Shown here: one piece after another, positions 1 through 13,900 of the stretch | Position numbering within the stretch: the stretch's first letter is position 1 | Layout of the letters: the number at the start of each line of letters is the position of its first letter | Origin: Ochotona curzoniae | Taxonomy: Eukaryota > Chordata > Mammalia > Lagomorpha > Ochotonidae | Length of the DNA: 64,000 bases | Assembly (NCBI RefSeq): GCF_017591425.1 | Contig: NW_024465777.1 | Span: forward strand, 6,076,001 to 6,140,000 | Direction of reading: 5' to 3' | Notes under the pieces: generated by a model | Databases searched by the model: none | The model's input: the letters and a program-made list of their open reading frames with translations, nothing else | What the model was told of the DNA's origin: nothing | Position numbers and translations under genes: made by a program

Positions 1-410
1 AAATCTGTGTTTTAAAATAATGAAAAATAGAAATATGGTCCAGAAATTCTGGTGTATTTCATATAAAGAATTAAAATAGTTGAGATCCTAGAATGAGGCA
101 TGTGAACTAAGAATGATTGTGTCCAGTCACACAAGCTATCACATTTAGTAGTAATCTGGAACTTACTTTGTACATAGCAAGCTCATCAACTCAGCACTTA
201 TCACCATGATTATTCTAATAATTAGAATTATATCAATGTAGCCTTTTTTTTTTTTTCTTTCAGTGGTTTTGCCAAAAGAAAGTCTAGGGCTTCCATTTGT
301 CCACTGAAAAAAGGGTGACATTGGCACTGTTTTCTTTAAAAAAAAAAAAAAAAGACCTTGTTCTTTAGATAATTCCCCAATTAAAATATATCTATAATAT
401 TAATATTTTC
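1..410. other. PHACTR4 intron, AT-rich, no element recognised
   Basis: AT-rich intron sequence with a T-run (244-257) and an A-run (338-352). I see no gene or repeat family in it. Confidence 0.6.
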
Positions 411-655
411 TTCTATGATTTATTTGAAAGGCAGAGTGCTAGAAGGGACGAGACAGAGAGAGTAATTGTCTGTCCAGCTGGTTTATTCCCCAAATGGCTG
501 CAAGAACCAGAACTAGGCCAGACATTCTATCCAGGTCTCCCATCTGAGTGGCTGAAACAGAGATACTTGGGCCTCAGTCACTGCCTCCTAGGTGTCTCAG
601 CAGGAAGCTTGTTCGAACTCAAACCAGGCACTCCCATATGCCACAGTGCTGCCCA
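411..655 (-). mobile_element. C-SINE, old
   Basis: Reverse copy, diverged: ATGATTTATTTGAAAGGCAG at the tail side and CCCAAATGGCTGCAAGAACC in the middle. The head has decayed. Confidence 0.7.
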
Positions 656-660
656 AAAGA

Positions 661-880
661 ATGTATCTATTTCTTTATTTGGAAGCAGTGACACACACGT
701 GAGGGAGCGGGGATCTTCCACCATTGGTTAACTCCTCAGATAGCCACATCTCGTCTCCCACAAGGCTTGTGTCATCCTCTGCTGCTTCCATTAGCAGCCA
801 GAACTCAGATTGTTGCTCTGCTGTGGAATGCTGGTGTTTGCAAAGGATGGTTTAACCTAGTGAGCTGCGACGCCTGCTCT
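661..880 (-). mobile_element. C-SINE, old
   Basis: Reverse copy directly next to the previous one. It keeps ATCTTCCACCATTGGTTAACTCC, then decays toward the head. Confidence 0.6.
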
Positions 881-1931
881 TATTACCTGCCTCTTATTCC
901 TCCTCCCCAAAGGCATTGCTTGTTTCTGCTGTGAACTGTATTATGTATTCCTTCATGCATTTCTGTGAACAAGAAGTCGCACTGTAGCTCCAGGATGGCT
1001 GTTCCACATAACTCTTTTTTTCTTCCCCTCTAGACTCCTCCAGAGAATCCTGGGACAGTAGGTGGAGTGCAAAGCTGTATTGTGTTGCCTTCCTGCTTTT
1101 TTGTTGTTGTTGTTGTTGTCTTCCTGCTTTTTCTTGTGTTATTATTCTTGGCCTGCCCTGGCTGCTCCTTTTTTTTGCCATTAAAACTAACTCACTGAGC
1201 CCTGCATGTGTGATCTTTGTGAGAGCCTCTTGGCCTTGCATTTCAGTCCTGCACATGTGTTATGTTAGTTAGGTTTTGTGTCCAGTTCTTAATTTCAGGA
1301 TTGTCGGGAATCTCACCTCTACTTTGCCCAGAACAATTTCCTCCGTTTAAAGTACTCATTCTAGTGCCTTGGATCCCATTTCAATACTTCCTAGTGCTGC
1401 AAAACTTCCTAGGGTCCTTTTTGTGAAGGGAGAAAATAATCTAATAAACAAATACAAGGAAGGTGTTAATACTTGAGCTATTTATATCTATACTTTTTAA
1501 TTTATTTCTATTTGAACTATTTATGACCTGGGAAAGGCAGGGAGAAGCAATGTTTAGCAGATAATAATGATTCGCTCACTAATGGTAGTGTTTGCTGCTT
1601 TAATGATGGCTAATCTCATGCACATTAGGAAGACTTCCATGTTGTGTGAGTGTGTGCGCCTCCAAAAGGTGTTGAGCTGGTTCTGGTTATGTCAGTGAAT
1701 TTTTGTCTTAAGATGACGTCAGCTTGGTTTGGTTCCTTTTCATCCTTAGGGATGTATTTGTCAGGGATTTTGATGTGTGGTGTCCATGTGATGTCAAGGA
1801 GTCTGTCTGCATGATGACCAGTGCTCTGACCCTTTCCAACTACCACAGGAAGAGGGGTGGGCCCAGTGGAGGTTATGCAGAAAGAATAAACTAGTTTCTG
1901 TCTTCCCTCTCTGACTCTCTCCATGCAACAG
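881..1931. other. PHACTR4 intron upstream of first visible exon
   Basis: No repeat family recognised apart from (TTG)n at about 1101-1119. The small ORFs here lack codon or homology support. The sequence ends in the polypyrimidine tract and acceptor for the exon at 1932. Confidence 0.55.
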
Positions 1932-4900
1932 AAGAAGCCGGCCAGACCGCTGCAGATCCCGGCATGGTCATGGGCAGTTTGGAAGCTGGGGACACAACGC
2001 CTCCCACCAAAAGGAAAAGCAAGTTCTCAGGCTTTGGCAAAATCTTCAAACCCTGGAAATGGAGGAAAAAAAAAAGTAGTGATAAATTCAAAGAGACATC
2101 AGAAGGTGAGATACTAAGATTTCAATATGGGTTCTTGCTTTAAGAGTTTTGTATTTCAGAAATACCCTTTTCATTCTTCTCCCAAGCTTCTGTAATTGTA
2201 TTAGGGGAGGAAATTTAATTAAAGCACCAAGTGATCATTCAGTGAGCCTTATATTTTATAGCTTCCTTCTCAGATTTGTGTTTTGATTGGATTAAAGTTA
2301 ACTAGTGAATAGTGGGTGAACTCTGAACTGTAGCAAACCTAAGGTCCTTCTTCATTTCTGCTCTGCCCATTTCCCATTAACTCACAGTTCATCCATAAAT
2401 TCCAAATTATTACAATCTCAATTAAGCTACAGTTATGTAAAGCTAGTGTTTTTGACTATGAATAAATGTTTTTAACTTTGAAATTCATTTCCCTATATTT
2501 TCATTCCTAAGAACAGAAACCTGAGCTACTTTATTTCTTTTACTCACGGAGTTAGAATGCTGTTTAATGTTAACTTTTATCTGCCAAGTTTCTGAGTGCT
2601 GTTTTACAATTTAATGTTAGTTCTAGAACGGAAAATATCTATGCGCAAACCCAGAGAAGAGCTGGTTAAAAGAGGGGTTCTGCTGGAAGACCCTGAGCAA
2701 GGTGAGTTTCATGAGTGCCACGTGCTTGTCTCTGTGCACTTCCTCTTCATCTTTGGTTCAGTGTAAGTATTTGGATATTTTTTCCTATTTATTACTATTG
2801 ATTTATTTGTTTTCATTGGAAAGTAAGTTGACAAAAAGGAGAGAAAGAAAGCTCTTCCATCCACCGGTTCACTTCCTAAGTAACCGCAATGGCTGGAGCT
2901 GAGCTGATCCAAAGCTAGGAGCCCAGAACTTCCTCAAGGTCTCCCACAACGATGCAAGGTCCCAAGGCTTTGGACCATCCTCCACTGCTTTCCCAGGCCA
3001 CAAGCAGGGAGCTGGATGGGAAGTGGAGCAGCCAGGATGCAAACCGGCGCCCATATGGGATCCCAGCACATGCAAGGCAAGGATTTAGCCACAAGCCTAC
3101 CACGCACCAGGCCCACCTCTATGGTTTAATGTAAGATTGAGAGGTGATTAATGAAGGATTCTTGGAACATTTCTCTGCTTTAACTTCCTCTGGATTGTGT
3201 CAACTGCTGTACTATTTGCAATTTCTGTTTTTGAACAAATTTGTCCCCATGTTCCTACTGTTACCCTACTTTAATTGTCCAAGCATCATGTTTTGATATT
3301 TCGACATTCACTACCAGTTTAATGTGAGGACCTTTTTTTTTTTTAATTGGAAAGGTAGAGTCACAGAGAGAAACATCTTCCACCTCTTGGTTCACTCCCC
3401 AAATGGCTGCAACAGTCAGAACTAATAACCAGTACCTTCCCCAGAAACATGTTGAATAATCCCAGACTTTTATATATGCTATCTCTTTTTCCTGAATTAC
3501 CTTTCACAGTGTGCCAGGCTCTGCTTCCTCCAGAGCCAGTTCAGATAACACCTTCAGTGGAGCTTTCCTGAATTCATTCCCATACCCAAATGAATGATTT
3601 TTCCTTCTTCTAGCCATAACACTTCATTTTATAGCCCTTTACATTTAGCACTATAATTTCTTTTGTGTAACAATTCTATTCATTTGCCATATTCATAATA
3701 GAAAAGTATTTCCCACATAATTGACAGTCAGATGTTTATTGCAAAAAGGAATTATTTAGATCTGAAAGTCTAGATTCAAAGCAGCTGAAACAGAATGACA
3801 GAGCAAAGGCATAAAAAGATGATAAATCACTGGTCCCTCTCCCTGCCTGACCACATTGATTCCATCACTTTGCTACTTCTTCCCTCTAACAGGTGCTGAG
3901 GATCCCGGAAAGCCAAATTATGCCACATTAAAGAATGGCCATACCACCCCCCTAGGGAGCACTGGATCCTCTAGTCCAGTCCAAATAGAGGAAGAGCCAG
4001 CAGGCATAGCAAGTCTTCGGAAAGCTGTTCCCGAAGAGGATCCGAAGAAGCGACTTGGTAAGAAACTGGATTACTTCAGCTTAAGAGACATGAACTAATC
4101 ATTCTCATTTGTCTCACGGACTTTCATAGAACAGGGTTAAATAAAATGTGAAGGAATTTGCATTTTCATTTAAGGATTCCTTAACTTCCTTCAGCTTTAA
4201 GTGGCATTTTACCCTCTGTCATTTATGCATTCATAAGATATCTAAATTTGTGATCTTCTGGAAAGAAAATTATGCTGAATAGCAGATTCTTGCAGGACTT
4301 TCTCAGTTTGCACATGCTCCTCCTCCACCCAAAGATTTTTTTTAAAAAAAGATTTATTCATTTATTGGAAAGTCAGATATACAGAGAGGAGGAGAGACAG
4401 AGAGGAAGATCTTCCATCCGATGATTCACTCCCCAAGTGAGCACAATGGCCGATGCTATGCCGATTCGAAGCCAGGATCCAGGAACTTCTTCCTGGTATC
4501 CCACACGGGTACAGGGTCCCACAGCTTTGGGCCGTCCTCGACTGCTTTCCCAGGCCACAAGCAGGGAGGTGGATGGGAAGTGCAGCTGCCGGGATTAGAA
4601 CCAGTGCCCATATGGGATCCCAGGGTGTTCAAGGTGAGGACTTCAGCTGCTAGGCCACGCCGCCAGGCCCCCAAAGATTTTTTTAAATGTATTTTTATGA
4701 GAGACACAGAGAATTCCCATGCATTGCACTGCTTCATTTCCCAGATATTCTCAGTGGCTGGGACCTGGCCAGGCGAGTTGGGATCCAGGAACGCAAACTG
4801 TGTGTCCTGTGTAGGTAGCAGGACCTCGGTTACTTGAGCCTTCACTGCTGTCTCTTAGCATCTGCAGTCACAGGAGCTGGAGGTAGAAGCTCCAACGGGA

Positions 4901-7900
4901 CACAGGCGTCTTAGCACTGGATTCCATCCAAGGCATTTTGCTGCGCCTCCTTCAGCAGCATGGCTTTTTTGTGTAAAATCGCTGCCATGAAAAGCCTCTC
5001 TTCCCAAGATTCTCTTACTGACATTCCTCAAGTGTGTTAAAGGTGGAAAAACTGGGCCTGGCAACGTGGCCCAGCGGCTAAAGTCCTCACCTTGAGTGCG
5101 CCAGGATCCCTTATGGTCGCCGGTTCTGATCCCAGCAGCCCCGCTTCCCATCCAGCTCCCTGCTTGTGGCCAGGGAAGGCAGTTGAAGACGGCCCAAAGC
5201 CTTGGGACCCGGCACCCGTGTGGGAGACCTGGAAATGGTCCCTAGATCCTGGCTTCGGATCGGCATAGCATCAGCCGTTGTGCTAACTTGGGGAGTGAAT
5301 CATCAGATGGAACATCTTCCTCTCTGTCTCTCCTCCTCTCTGTATATCTAACTTTCCAATAAATAAATAAATGTTTTAAGAAAAAAAAAAGATGCAAAAA
5401 CTGAGAACTCCACCTTTTAAATTAACCTATAAATCATTGATGGCATTGACTAATTTTCATAGATGTGTTAGCTTTTCCAATCTCACTTGTTTATTCTTTG
5501 TTTTTAAATCACCATCTGTTTTACACAGGCTCAACCGGAAGCTGGTCTAATTCTGAAGGAGAGTGTGTTCCTGAGAGTGTACCCAAACAGCCTTTATTTC
5601 CCCCCAAAAGACCCTTGTCTTCTTCCTATGAAGGAAATGAAGGACAAGCAAAGAATGCCTCTTCGGGCAGCATGGCAAGGTCCATCTCTTCCACTTCCAC
5701 CTCTTCCATCAATGCAACACCTGCTGCCACCACAGCTGCCACAGGTCTGGCAAAGACTGCTAATGCCTTCATTACCCCTTGCCCAGCACCCAGGACTCTG
5801 ACTTCTGCTCCCACCAGCACCAACACTACTAGCACCCCAAACCTTACTCACCCAGTCTCCACCAAGCAGCCTCCCATCCCTCCACCTAAACCAGCTCACA
5901 GAAACAGCAACCCTGTAATTGGTAAGTAAATCTCCAGGCTTCCCTTGTTTGGTTTGCTTGGTTTGGGATGGTGATTTTTACTGAGTAACTGTTAACAGTA
6001 TTGCTATGGTCTGTGAAGAGTTTTCCCCAAAGGGGTCCTCAATGTGGAAAAAAAAAATCTGGAAAATGAGGCAGATGGCCATAACTAAAATTAAGTTCAG
6101 GTTTGGGGTAACTGATGTCTATTTTGTTAAAATGATGTTTCTAAGACATTATGTGTAGTTAGGGGTCTAAATATGTGAAGACTATAACAGGCATGAAGTT
6201 ATCCGAAGCATTTACTTAAAAAATAATAATAATAATGCCATCACTTAACAAAGGCAAGACAAGCTTATCAAATGACAAGGCTTTTTCTTTTCCTTCATCT
6301 TTAAAAGTTATCTATTTATTTTTATTACAAAGTCAGATTTACACAGTGAAGGACAGACAGAGAGAAAGAATTTTCATCCGCTGGTTCACTCCCCAAGTGG
6401 CCGCAATAGCTAGGCTGAGCCAATCTGAAGCCAGGAGCTTCTTTCAGGTCTCCCACGTGGGGGCAGAGTCCCAAGCTTTGGGCCATCCTTGACTGCTTTC
6501 CCAGGCCACCGGCAGGGAGCTGGATGGGAAGGATGGGAAGTGGAACAGCCAGGATATGAACCAGTGCCCACATGGGATCTCAGCACCTACAAGGCAAGGA
6601 CTTTAGCACAGGCTGCTGTACCAGGACCAGCAAGGTTTTTTCTAAACCACTAAGTCCCAAGTTTTTTGTTTTTGAAGTATTTTAATGGCAGAATATTTTT
6701 AGGAAATATTGTAGTATATCTGTTGTTCGATTTGAGTCTTATAGGTGTCTGATATATAGAATGATGGATCAGAATATGTTAAAATCTATTTTAAATTGCC
6801 ACTGTCTTTCTTAAGCATAAACGAGTGCAGCAGATAAAAGGATGGTTTTATAAATGCTGGTGCAACTTGTGACTCAGTCTCTGGCATATATCTTCTTGAG
6901 CAACTGCAGAAGATATTATTTTAATGATTCTGATAAAATCTTGAGAAAGTCTAGAATGCACCTCTTGCATTAAAATGAATGATGATAAGGAAAACAGAGA
7001 AGGTAATTAGTTAAATTTTGCATTTACCCAAAGTCCTATGTAGAGCTGTTTACTTAAATGCATACCATCTTAGAGGAGTTTTGAAGAAACAGGACAGGAA
7101 CAAAGGTTAATGCATACTTCAGAGCTAATGAAAATATGTTTTTTCAAGAAAAATAGTACTAAATTTAGTACTTCTGAAAATTCTTGTTAATGATTTAATG
7201 GTTGAATAAAAGTATGCTCATTAAATACCTAATGTCATCTCGTTGGCTAAAGTGACTAGAATCTTGAAAAGCAAGCTTAGAATATATTGTGAGTATGACA
7301 GGTTTGAGTAGCTTGATGAAAGCAAGGTGAAGATTATTATTGTCATCACCACCTCAGATGGGTGCTGCTGTCCTGCTGGCTTATCTCTGAGGAACCTCAG
7401 GAGCTTTCACACACTTATTTTCAAAACTACCTTGTGCCTTAGGAAACTGATTTTATCTGCTCAGAAAGATAGGGCAATGAGAACATACAGACCCTGTGAC
7501 TCATTCAGGGCTGTGGTTAGTAAGAGAGAGAAACTGCCCATGAGTGCCTTGGGTCTCCCATTCGGACTGTCAGGCTCACCTAGAGGACTTGTTAAAATAC
7601 AGAGGGCTGGACCTAATACGGTAGTCTGGTGGCTAAAGCCTGACATCCACCGGGACTCCACATGGATGCCAGTTCATGTCCTGGCTGCTCCACTTCCAAT
7701 TCAGCTCCCTGCTTGTAACCTGGAAAAGCAGTAGAGGGTAACCCAAAGCCTTGGGACCCTGTGCCCATGTGGGAGACCCAGAAGAAGTTGCTGGCTCCTG
7801 GCTTTGGAGCTAAGTTTTACTGTTGGAGCCACTTGGGGATAAATTAGCAAATGGAGGATCTGCCTGTTTTTCCTTTTCTCTGTATATCTGCCTTTCTGAT

Positions 7901-10900
7901 AGAAGAAAATAAACATTTAAAAACAAACAACAACAACAACAAATACAGTGGCCTGAGCCGTGTCCTTAGTGTTTCTGATTTTAGTCTGTCTAGGCTAGGA
8001 CTTGAGACTTTGTATTTCCAGAAGATTCCCAGAGCTGCTGCTGCTATTAATGCAGGCACTGCACGTTGGTCCTCAGGTCTCCATCAGTGGTACTCCGCCT
8101 CTTTCGGCTGAAGGCGGTTCATTAAGTGAACGTGGAGGTATGACGCCCTGGCTTTGCTGCAGAGACTGGTCCTGACCAGAGCTGTGTAAATCCAGGCACC
8201 CAACATTGTCACCTAAGGGGTCGACAGCCATCTCCGACAGCTGCTGTCCTGGCTTATCTCTGAGGAGCCTGCGGAGCTTTCGCACACTTATTTTCAAAAC
8301 TGCCTTGTGCCTGGTCCTCAGCAGAAGGACAAAGCAGGACCATTCATGGAGTTTTTTAAAGTTGGGTAGATTCAATCCCATTTTTTTGAAGGTTTTATTT
8401 TTATTGGATAGTCAGATATACAGACAGGAGGAGAAACAGAGAGGAAGATCTTCCGTCTGATGATTCAACTCCCCAAGCGGCCACAACGGCCGGAGCTGAG
8501 CCCATCTGAAGCCAGGAGCCTGGAACTTCTTTCGTGTCTCCCATGTGGGTACAGGATCCCAAAGCCTTGGGCCATCCTAGACTGTTTTCCCAGGCCATGA
8601 GCAGGGAGCAGGATAGGAAGTGGGACTGCCAGGATTAGAACTGGCGCCCATATGGGATCCTGGCACGTTCAACGCAAGGACCTTAACCACTATGCTATCG
8701 TGCCGGTCCCCGGTTCAGTCCCATTTCTTTCATAGCAATATCATGATCATAAATGATTTACTGAATATCAAGCCTTATTTGTCAGTCAGTCCTTAAGAAG
8801 GAAACTGAGATGGGTCAGAAATATTTGTGTGTGTAATGGACCATTAATTGTAATGATCCTTGAATTTCAAGTTTGGAAACCATTGCTTTAGAAGTACTAC
8901 TGTTTTGGTGGGGATTATTGTTGTTGTGTTATTTTGAGATTTATTTATTTGTTAGGCACAGTTACAGAGAGGGTATGGAGAGAGATGGAGATCTCCCATC
9001 TGTTGGTTCACTCACCAGGTGACCAAAATGGCTAGGAATGGGCTAGGCCAAAACCAGGAGCTTCTTTCTGAGTCTCTTATGTAGGTGCCAGGGACACAAG
9101 GATGTGGGCCATCCTCCACTGCCTTCCCAGGCACATCAGTGGAGTAGCCAGGACTTGAACCAGTGCCATATGAGATTCTGCAGAGTATACAGACATATGC
9201 TCACTTCTTCAACATGTTGAGGTATATACCTTCTTTTAACTGCCAACAGTAACTTACCTTACCAACTCAGAAGTTAAAATATCCAAATAGAGTCATAAAA
9301 GTGAGTTTTATTATATATGAAATAGCAGAATATATTTAGAGAAGTAGCAAAACTCTAACATACACAAAATTTTCTCAACATTGATCCTGAAATTCACATT
9401 TTTATATTTTGTGTATATGATGCAGTGTTAAGCAAGTCCTTTTTCAAATTTACTTCTGAGAGATAATATTAAAACAATATAAAATGAACCTCTTTTACCC
9501 TTTCTTAAGATTTATTTTTTTAAAGATTTATTTTTATTATTTTTTTATTGGAAAGGCAGATATACAGAGAGGAGAGACAGAGAGGAAGATCTTCCATCCG
9601 ATGATTCACTCCCCAAGTGAGCGCAACGGCCGATGCTATGCCGATCCAAAGCCAGGAGCCTCCTCCGGGTCTCCCACGCGGGTGCAGGGTCCCAAAGCTT
9701 TGGGCCGTCCTCGACTGCTTTCCCAGGCCACAGGCAGGGAGCTGGATGGGAAGCGGGGCTGCCGGGATAGAACCAGCGCCCATATGGGATCCTGGGCGTG
9801 CAAGGCGAGGACCCTAACCACTTGCGCCACCACGCCGGGCCCAGATTTATTTATTTTTATTGCAAAGTCAGATACACAGAGAGGAAGATCTTCGATCCAA
9901 TGGTTTACTCCCCAAGTGGCTGCAACGGCTGGAGCTGAGCCAATCTGAAGCTAGGAGGCAGGAACTTCCTCTAGGTCTCCCACACAAGTGCAGGGCCCCA
10001 AAGCTTAATGCCATCGCGACTGCTTTTCCAGGCCACAAGCAGGGAGCTGTATAGGAAGCGAGGTTGCTGGGATTAGAACCAGTGTCCTTATGGGATCCTG
10101 GCATGTTCAAGGTGAGGACTGACGCTGGGTTACCGTCGTTTACTTTCTATATCTTTAATAGCATGGGATTTAGCAAGATTAATATTTTATTTCAGAGAAA
10201 ATTATAGAACTGTTTGAAATCACTAGAAGGGAGCAAAATAAAGGATTTGGGCAGAAGTTTAGAGGTTAGTAATCAAGTCAACTACTCTTTCTTTTTGTTT
10301 GTTTTTTTTTGGCAAGGTTAGTTTCTTTGTGAGATGATGTACATCTTGCAGTTTACTTGGATCTGCAGAGCAACTTGACTGGCTCAGCCCTTAGTCACTA
10401 GGGGCTTTGGCGGTCATCGAGGACTCTTTGATATTATCCTGATGCAAGATGAAAGCATATCATTTAATATCTAATAAACTTCTCTCAGGGATCACTATGT
10501 ACTAGGCATTGAGCACAGCCGAGTATGTATGCTGATGGAACCCAGGACTGTGCTGCCATCAAGGAGCTCACAGTACAGGGGCAACGGAAGACATGGGAAG
10601 GTGGGACACATGAGGCCGTAGAATGTGTGTGCACTAAGAAAGCTCAGAGAGTGGAATTTGGAGGATAGGGCAGTAACCAAATTATCAAAGACCTATTATT
10701 AACCGAGTCTGGGCCAGTTTGTAGTATAATCTTGGGGAGGTAGCCTAAAGTCTGTGGCCTTCGTTTTCCCTTCTTAAAAAATTCACAGGGCCCAGTGTGG
10801 TAGCCTAGCAGCTAATGTCTTCGCCTTGTAAGTGCCAGAATCCCATATGAGCGTGAGTTTTAATCCGAGAAGCCCTGCTTCCCATCCAGCTCCCTGCTTG

Positions 10901-13900
10901 TGACCTGAGAAAGCAGTCAAGGATGGCCCAAAGCCTTGGGACCCTGTACCCGCGTGGAAAACCCAGAAGAAGCTCCTGATTCCTGGCTTCAGATCAGCTC
11001 AGCTCTGGCCATTACAGCCACCTGGGGAGTGAATCAGCGGATAGAATATCTTCCTTTCTGTCTGTCCTCCTCTCCATGTATCTGCCTTTCCAACAAAAAT
11101 AAATAAATATTTTTTAAAAATCATAAAATGATAGCTTGTTTTCCCTGTCACTTCAGATGATGTAGGTAGAAAAAAATGTCAAAGATAGAAAATTATTTTG
11201 ATATTTTCAAAGGCTTTTTGCATTTGCCACTAAGAATCAAAATGTCATTTGATAATTTCATAATATTAAATCGATATATCTAGATATTGTTATTTGTCAG
11301 AATGTGGTAACAATATCCAGTAGTGGCTTTGGTTTTGGTTTTGTTTTGATTTCCATCTACTCCTGTCTGCTGGCCTCTCCCCAAGTGCCCGTGGTGGGCA
11401 GGGTGCTCTGGGTTTGTAGCTGGGAACTGGAATGCAGTCTCAGTCTCCAGCAGAGTGGCCGGAACCTGATTACCTGAGCTATCCCCACAGCCTCCAGCGG
11501 TCAACAGTGTAGAAGCTGAAGTTGTGGGGCTGGTATGATGGCTCAACTGGCCTAGTCCTCTGCCTGCCAGTGCTGGTATCATGTAGGGACACAGGTCCAT
11601 ATCCCAGTTGCTTCCCTTCCGATCCAGTTCCATGCTTGTAACTGGAAAAGCAGTGGATTAGCTCAGCTCCGGCTGTTGTGACATTTGGAGAGTGAACAAG
11701 CAAGTAGATTTTTCTCTCTTTCTCCCTCTCTCTCTGTGAATCTGCCTTTACAATTAAAAAAAAATAGATGAATATATCTGTTTTTTAAAAATTAGAAGAC
11801 GACAACAAAGAAGCCAGGAAATCAAGTCTGGACAATGTTCTGTTTTGTTTTCATTGCTCTCCAGCTCTTTTAATAGTGTGCTGCTACATAGTGAACTTTT
11901 ATCAGCCATTTTTTTTTCTCTATATCTTACTAACTTTATACCCTGGAACAGTTTTTAAAAAAAAAAATTGTCCTGGAATAAGCATTTAGTTCTTGGTTTA
12001 GTTTCCTGGCCATGACCTCAGACGCTTCCTAGAATGCAGTGTTGATGGCCTGAGTAATTGGATTCCTGCCTCCCACATGAAGACCTTGATGTCACTCCTG
12101 GCTCCAGAACCAGCCCTGTTGTGGTCACTGTGGGCATTGTGACATGAGTCACCATCTCCTTCTCTCTTTCTCTCTCTTTCTCTTTGAATTTATTCAGATA
12201 AACTTTTTTCAGGTAAAAATTGAAAGTCCTGGACCCGGTGGCGTGGCCCAGCAGCTGAAGTCCTCGCCTTGAACATGCCGGGATCCCATATGGACACCGG
12301 TTCTAATCCCAGCAGTTCCATTTCCCATCCAGCTCCCTGCTTGTGGCCTGGGAAAGCAGTTGAGGATGGCCCAAAGCCTTGGGGCCCTGCACCTGTGTGG
12401 AAGACCTGGAGGAAGTTCCTGACTCCCTGGCTTCTGATCAGCATAGCACCGGCCATTGTGGCCACTTGGGGAGTGAATCATTGGATGGAAGATCTTCCTA
12501 TCTCTCCTCCTCTCTGTATATCTGACTTTATAATAAAAATAAATAAATCTAAAAAAAAAAAAATTGAAAGTCCTAACCGCTCTTATGGCAACAAAATAGG
12601 AATACTCAGTCTTCCTATGCCACTATCCACTTACTACACCCCATGTTTTATGTTTTGTTGTTAGTGTCAGATAGCCCAGGTGCTTATGAAAAATTATAGT
12701 CATGTAGCTATTTGATTTTCCAGAAGGATATCTGTTTAAAGAAGCCATTACTTCAGTTGTTAGAGTGAACTTGCTGCTTGGAATGCCCATGGCTCATATA
12801 AGAGTGCCTGGTTTAAATACCAGCTCCTCCACTTTCAATCCAGATTCCTTATAATGTACATCTTGGGAGGCAGTGTATGATAGCTTAAGTGTTTAGATCC
12901 CTTTTCTTCTCACCAGATGCATGCACAGTTAATTTTTCCTTATGAAAATGTCCGTTTGCCACTTGTTTGCCCTTCTAGACAGTGAAAGTGATATGAAGCC
13001 ATCCTCTCTCTCTGCATGCCTTTATCTCCTGTTTCCATTCCCTTTCATGCATTGGGCCTCTGCTTCCCTATCAGTGAAGCAACAACTGAAAGCCTGCCCC
13101 CTCCAGGCCCACAGCCACCAGCCCCATCCCGCCCAGGCGCATGTGTACCTCCCCAGGGCCACCAGAGGAGTGAACAGGCAGGCATGATTCTCTTGACTCC
13201 AACCAACCCGCCCACAGCTCTCCTCTTTGCCACCACCACTATCCCCCTTGTAACCATCCTGGCTGCTTGGTTGCCACTCTACACAGGTTCCAAGACCTCT
13301 GGTGCCCTAGGCCTTTTGTTGAAATATCTATGAATTTTGGTTGCAAGATAGAGATATGGAAGGAATGACAAGTCACGAAGTTATACAGTGTGTTTGAATG
13401 ATGATTCTAGGTCTGGGGCTGGCTCCTGTGTGCATTATAAACTGAAAGATTTCTCTCTCTTTTTCAGCGGAACTGTCTCAAGCAATTAACAATGGTACAC
13501 TGTTATCAAAACCCTCCCCACCCTTGCCACCCAAAAGAAGCATTCCATCAAGCCTTGTCCCCACCTCGGAATCTGCTGCTGTTACCACCACCAAAACACT
13601 AAGTGACCAGAGGGAGAAGAACACAGGCTCTGTGAGCTCTGAACCTGTGCTGGTGGTCCCGCCCCTCTCCCCGTCCCCACCTCTGCCTACTCACATTCCC
13701 CCTGAGCCCCCACGCTCCCCTCTGTTGCCTACAAAGACTTTTGAAGTTGTGCCAGAAATGAAGTTTCTTCCATCCATAGATCCACCCCAAGAGACTCCAC
13801 AACAGGAAGATGAGAAAAAAGAACTCCCCAAGAGGATATTGGACCATAGCTTTGGGGAACCCCATGTCCCTTCCAGGTTGCCCCCAGTCCCACTGCATAT

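Noticed and set aside
9484..9948. 154-aa ORF with repeated relatives throughout the window ([25 protein letters not shown] type)
   Set aside because: These are C-SINE translations; the peptide similarity reflects the shared SINE.
12942..13333. Possible extra PHACTR4 exon in the C-rich block
   Set aside because: Pro-rich frames exist, but I see no frame with matching splice phases and the neighbouring exons already join in phase.
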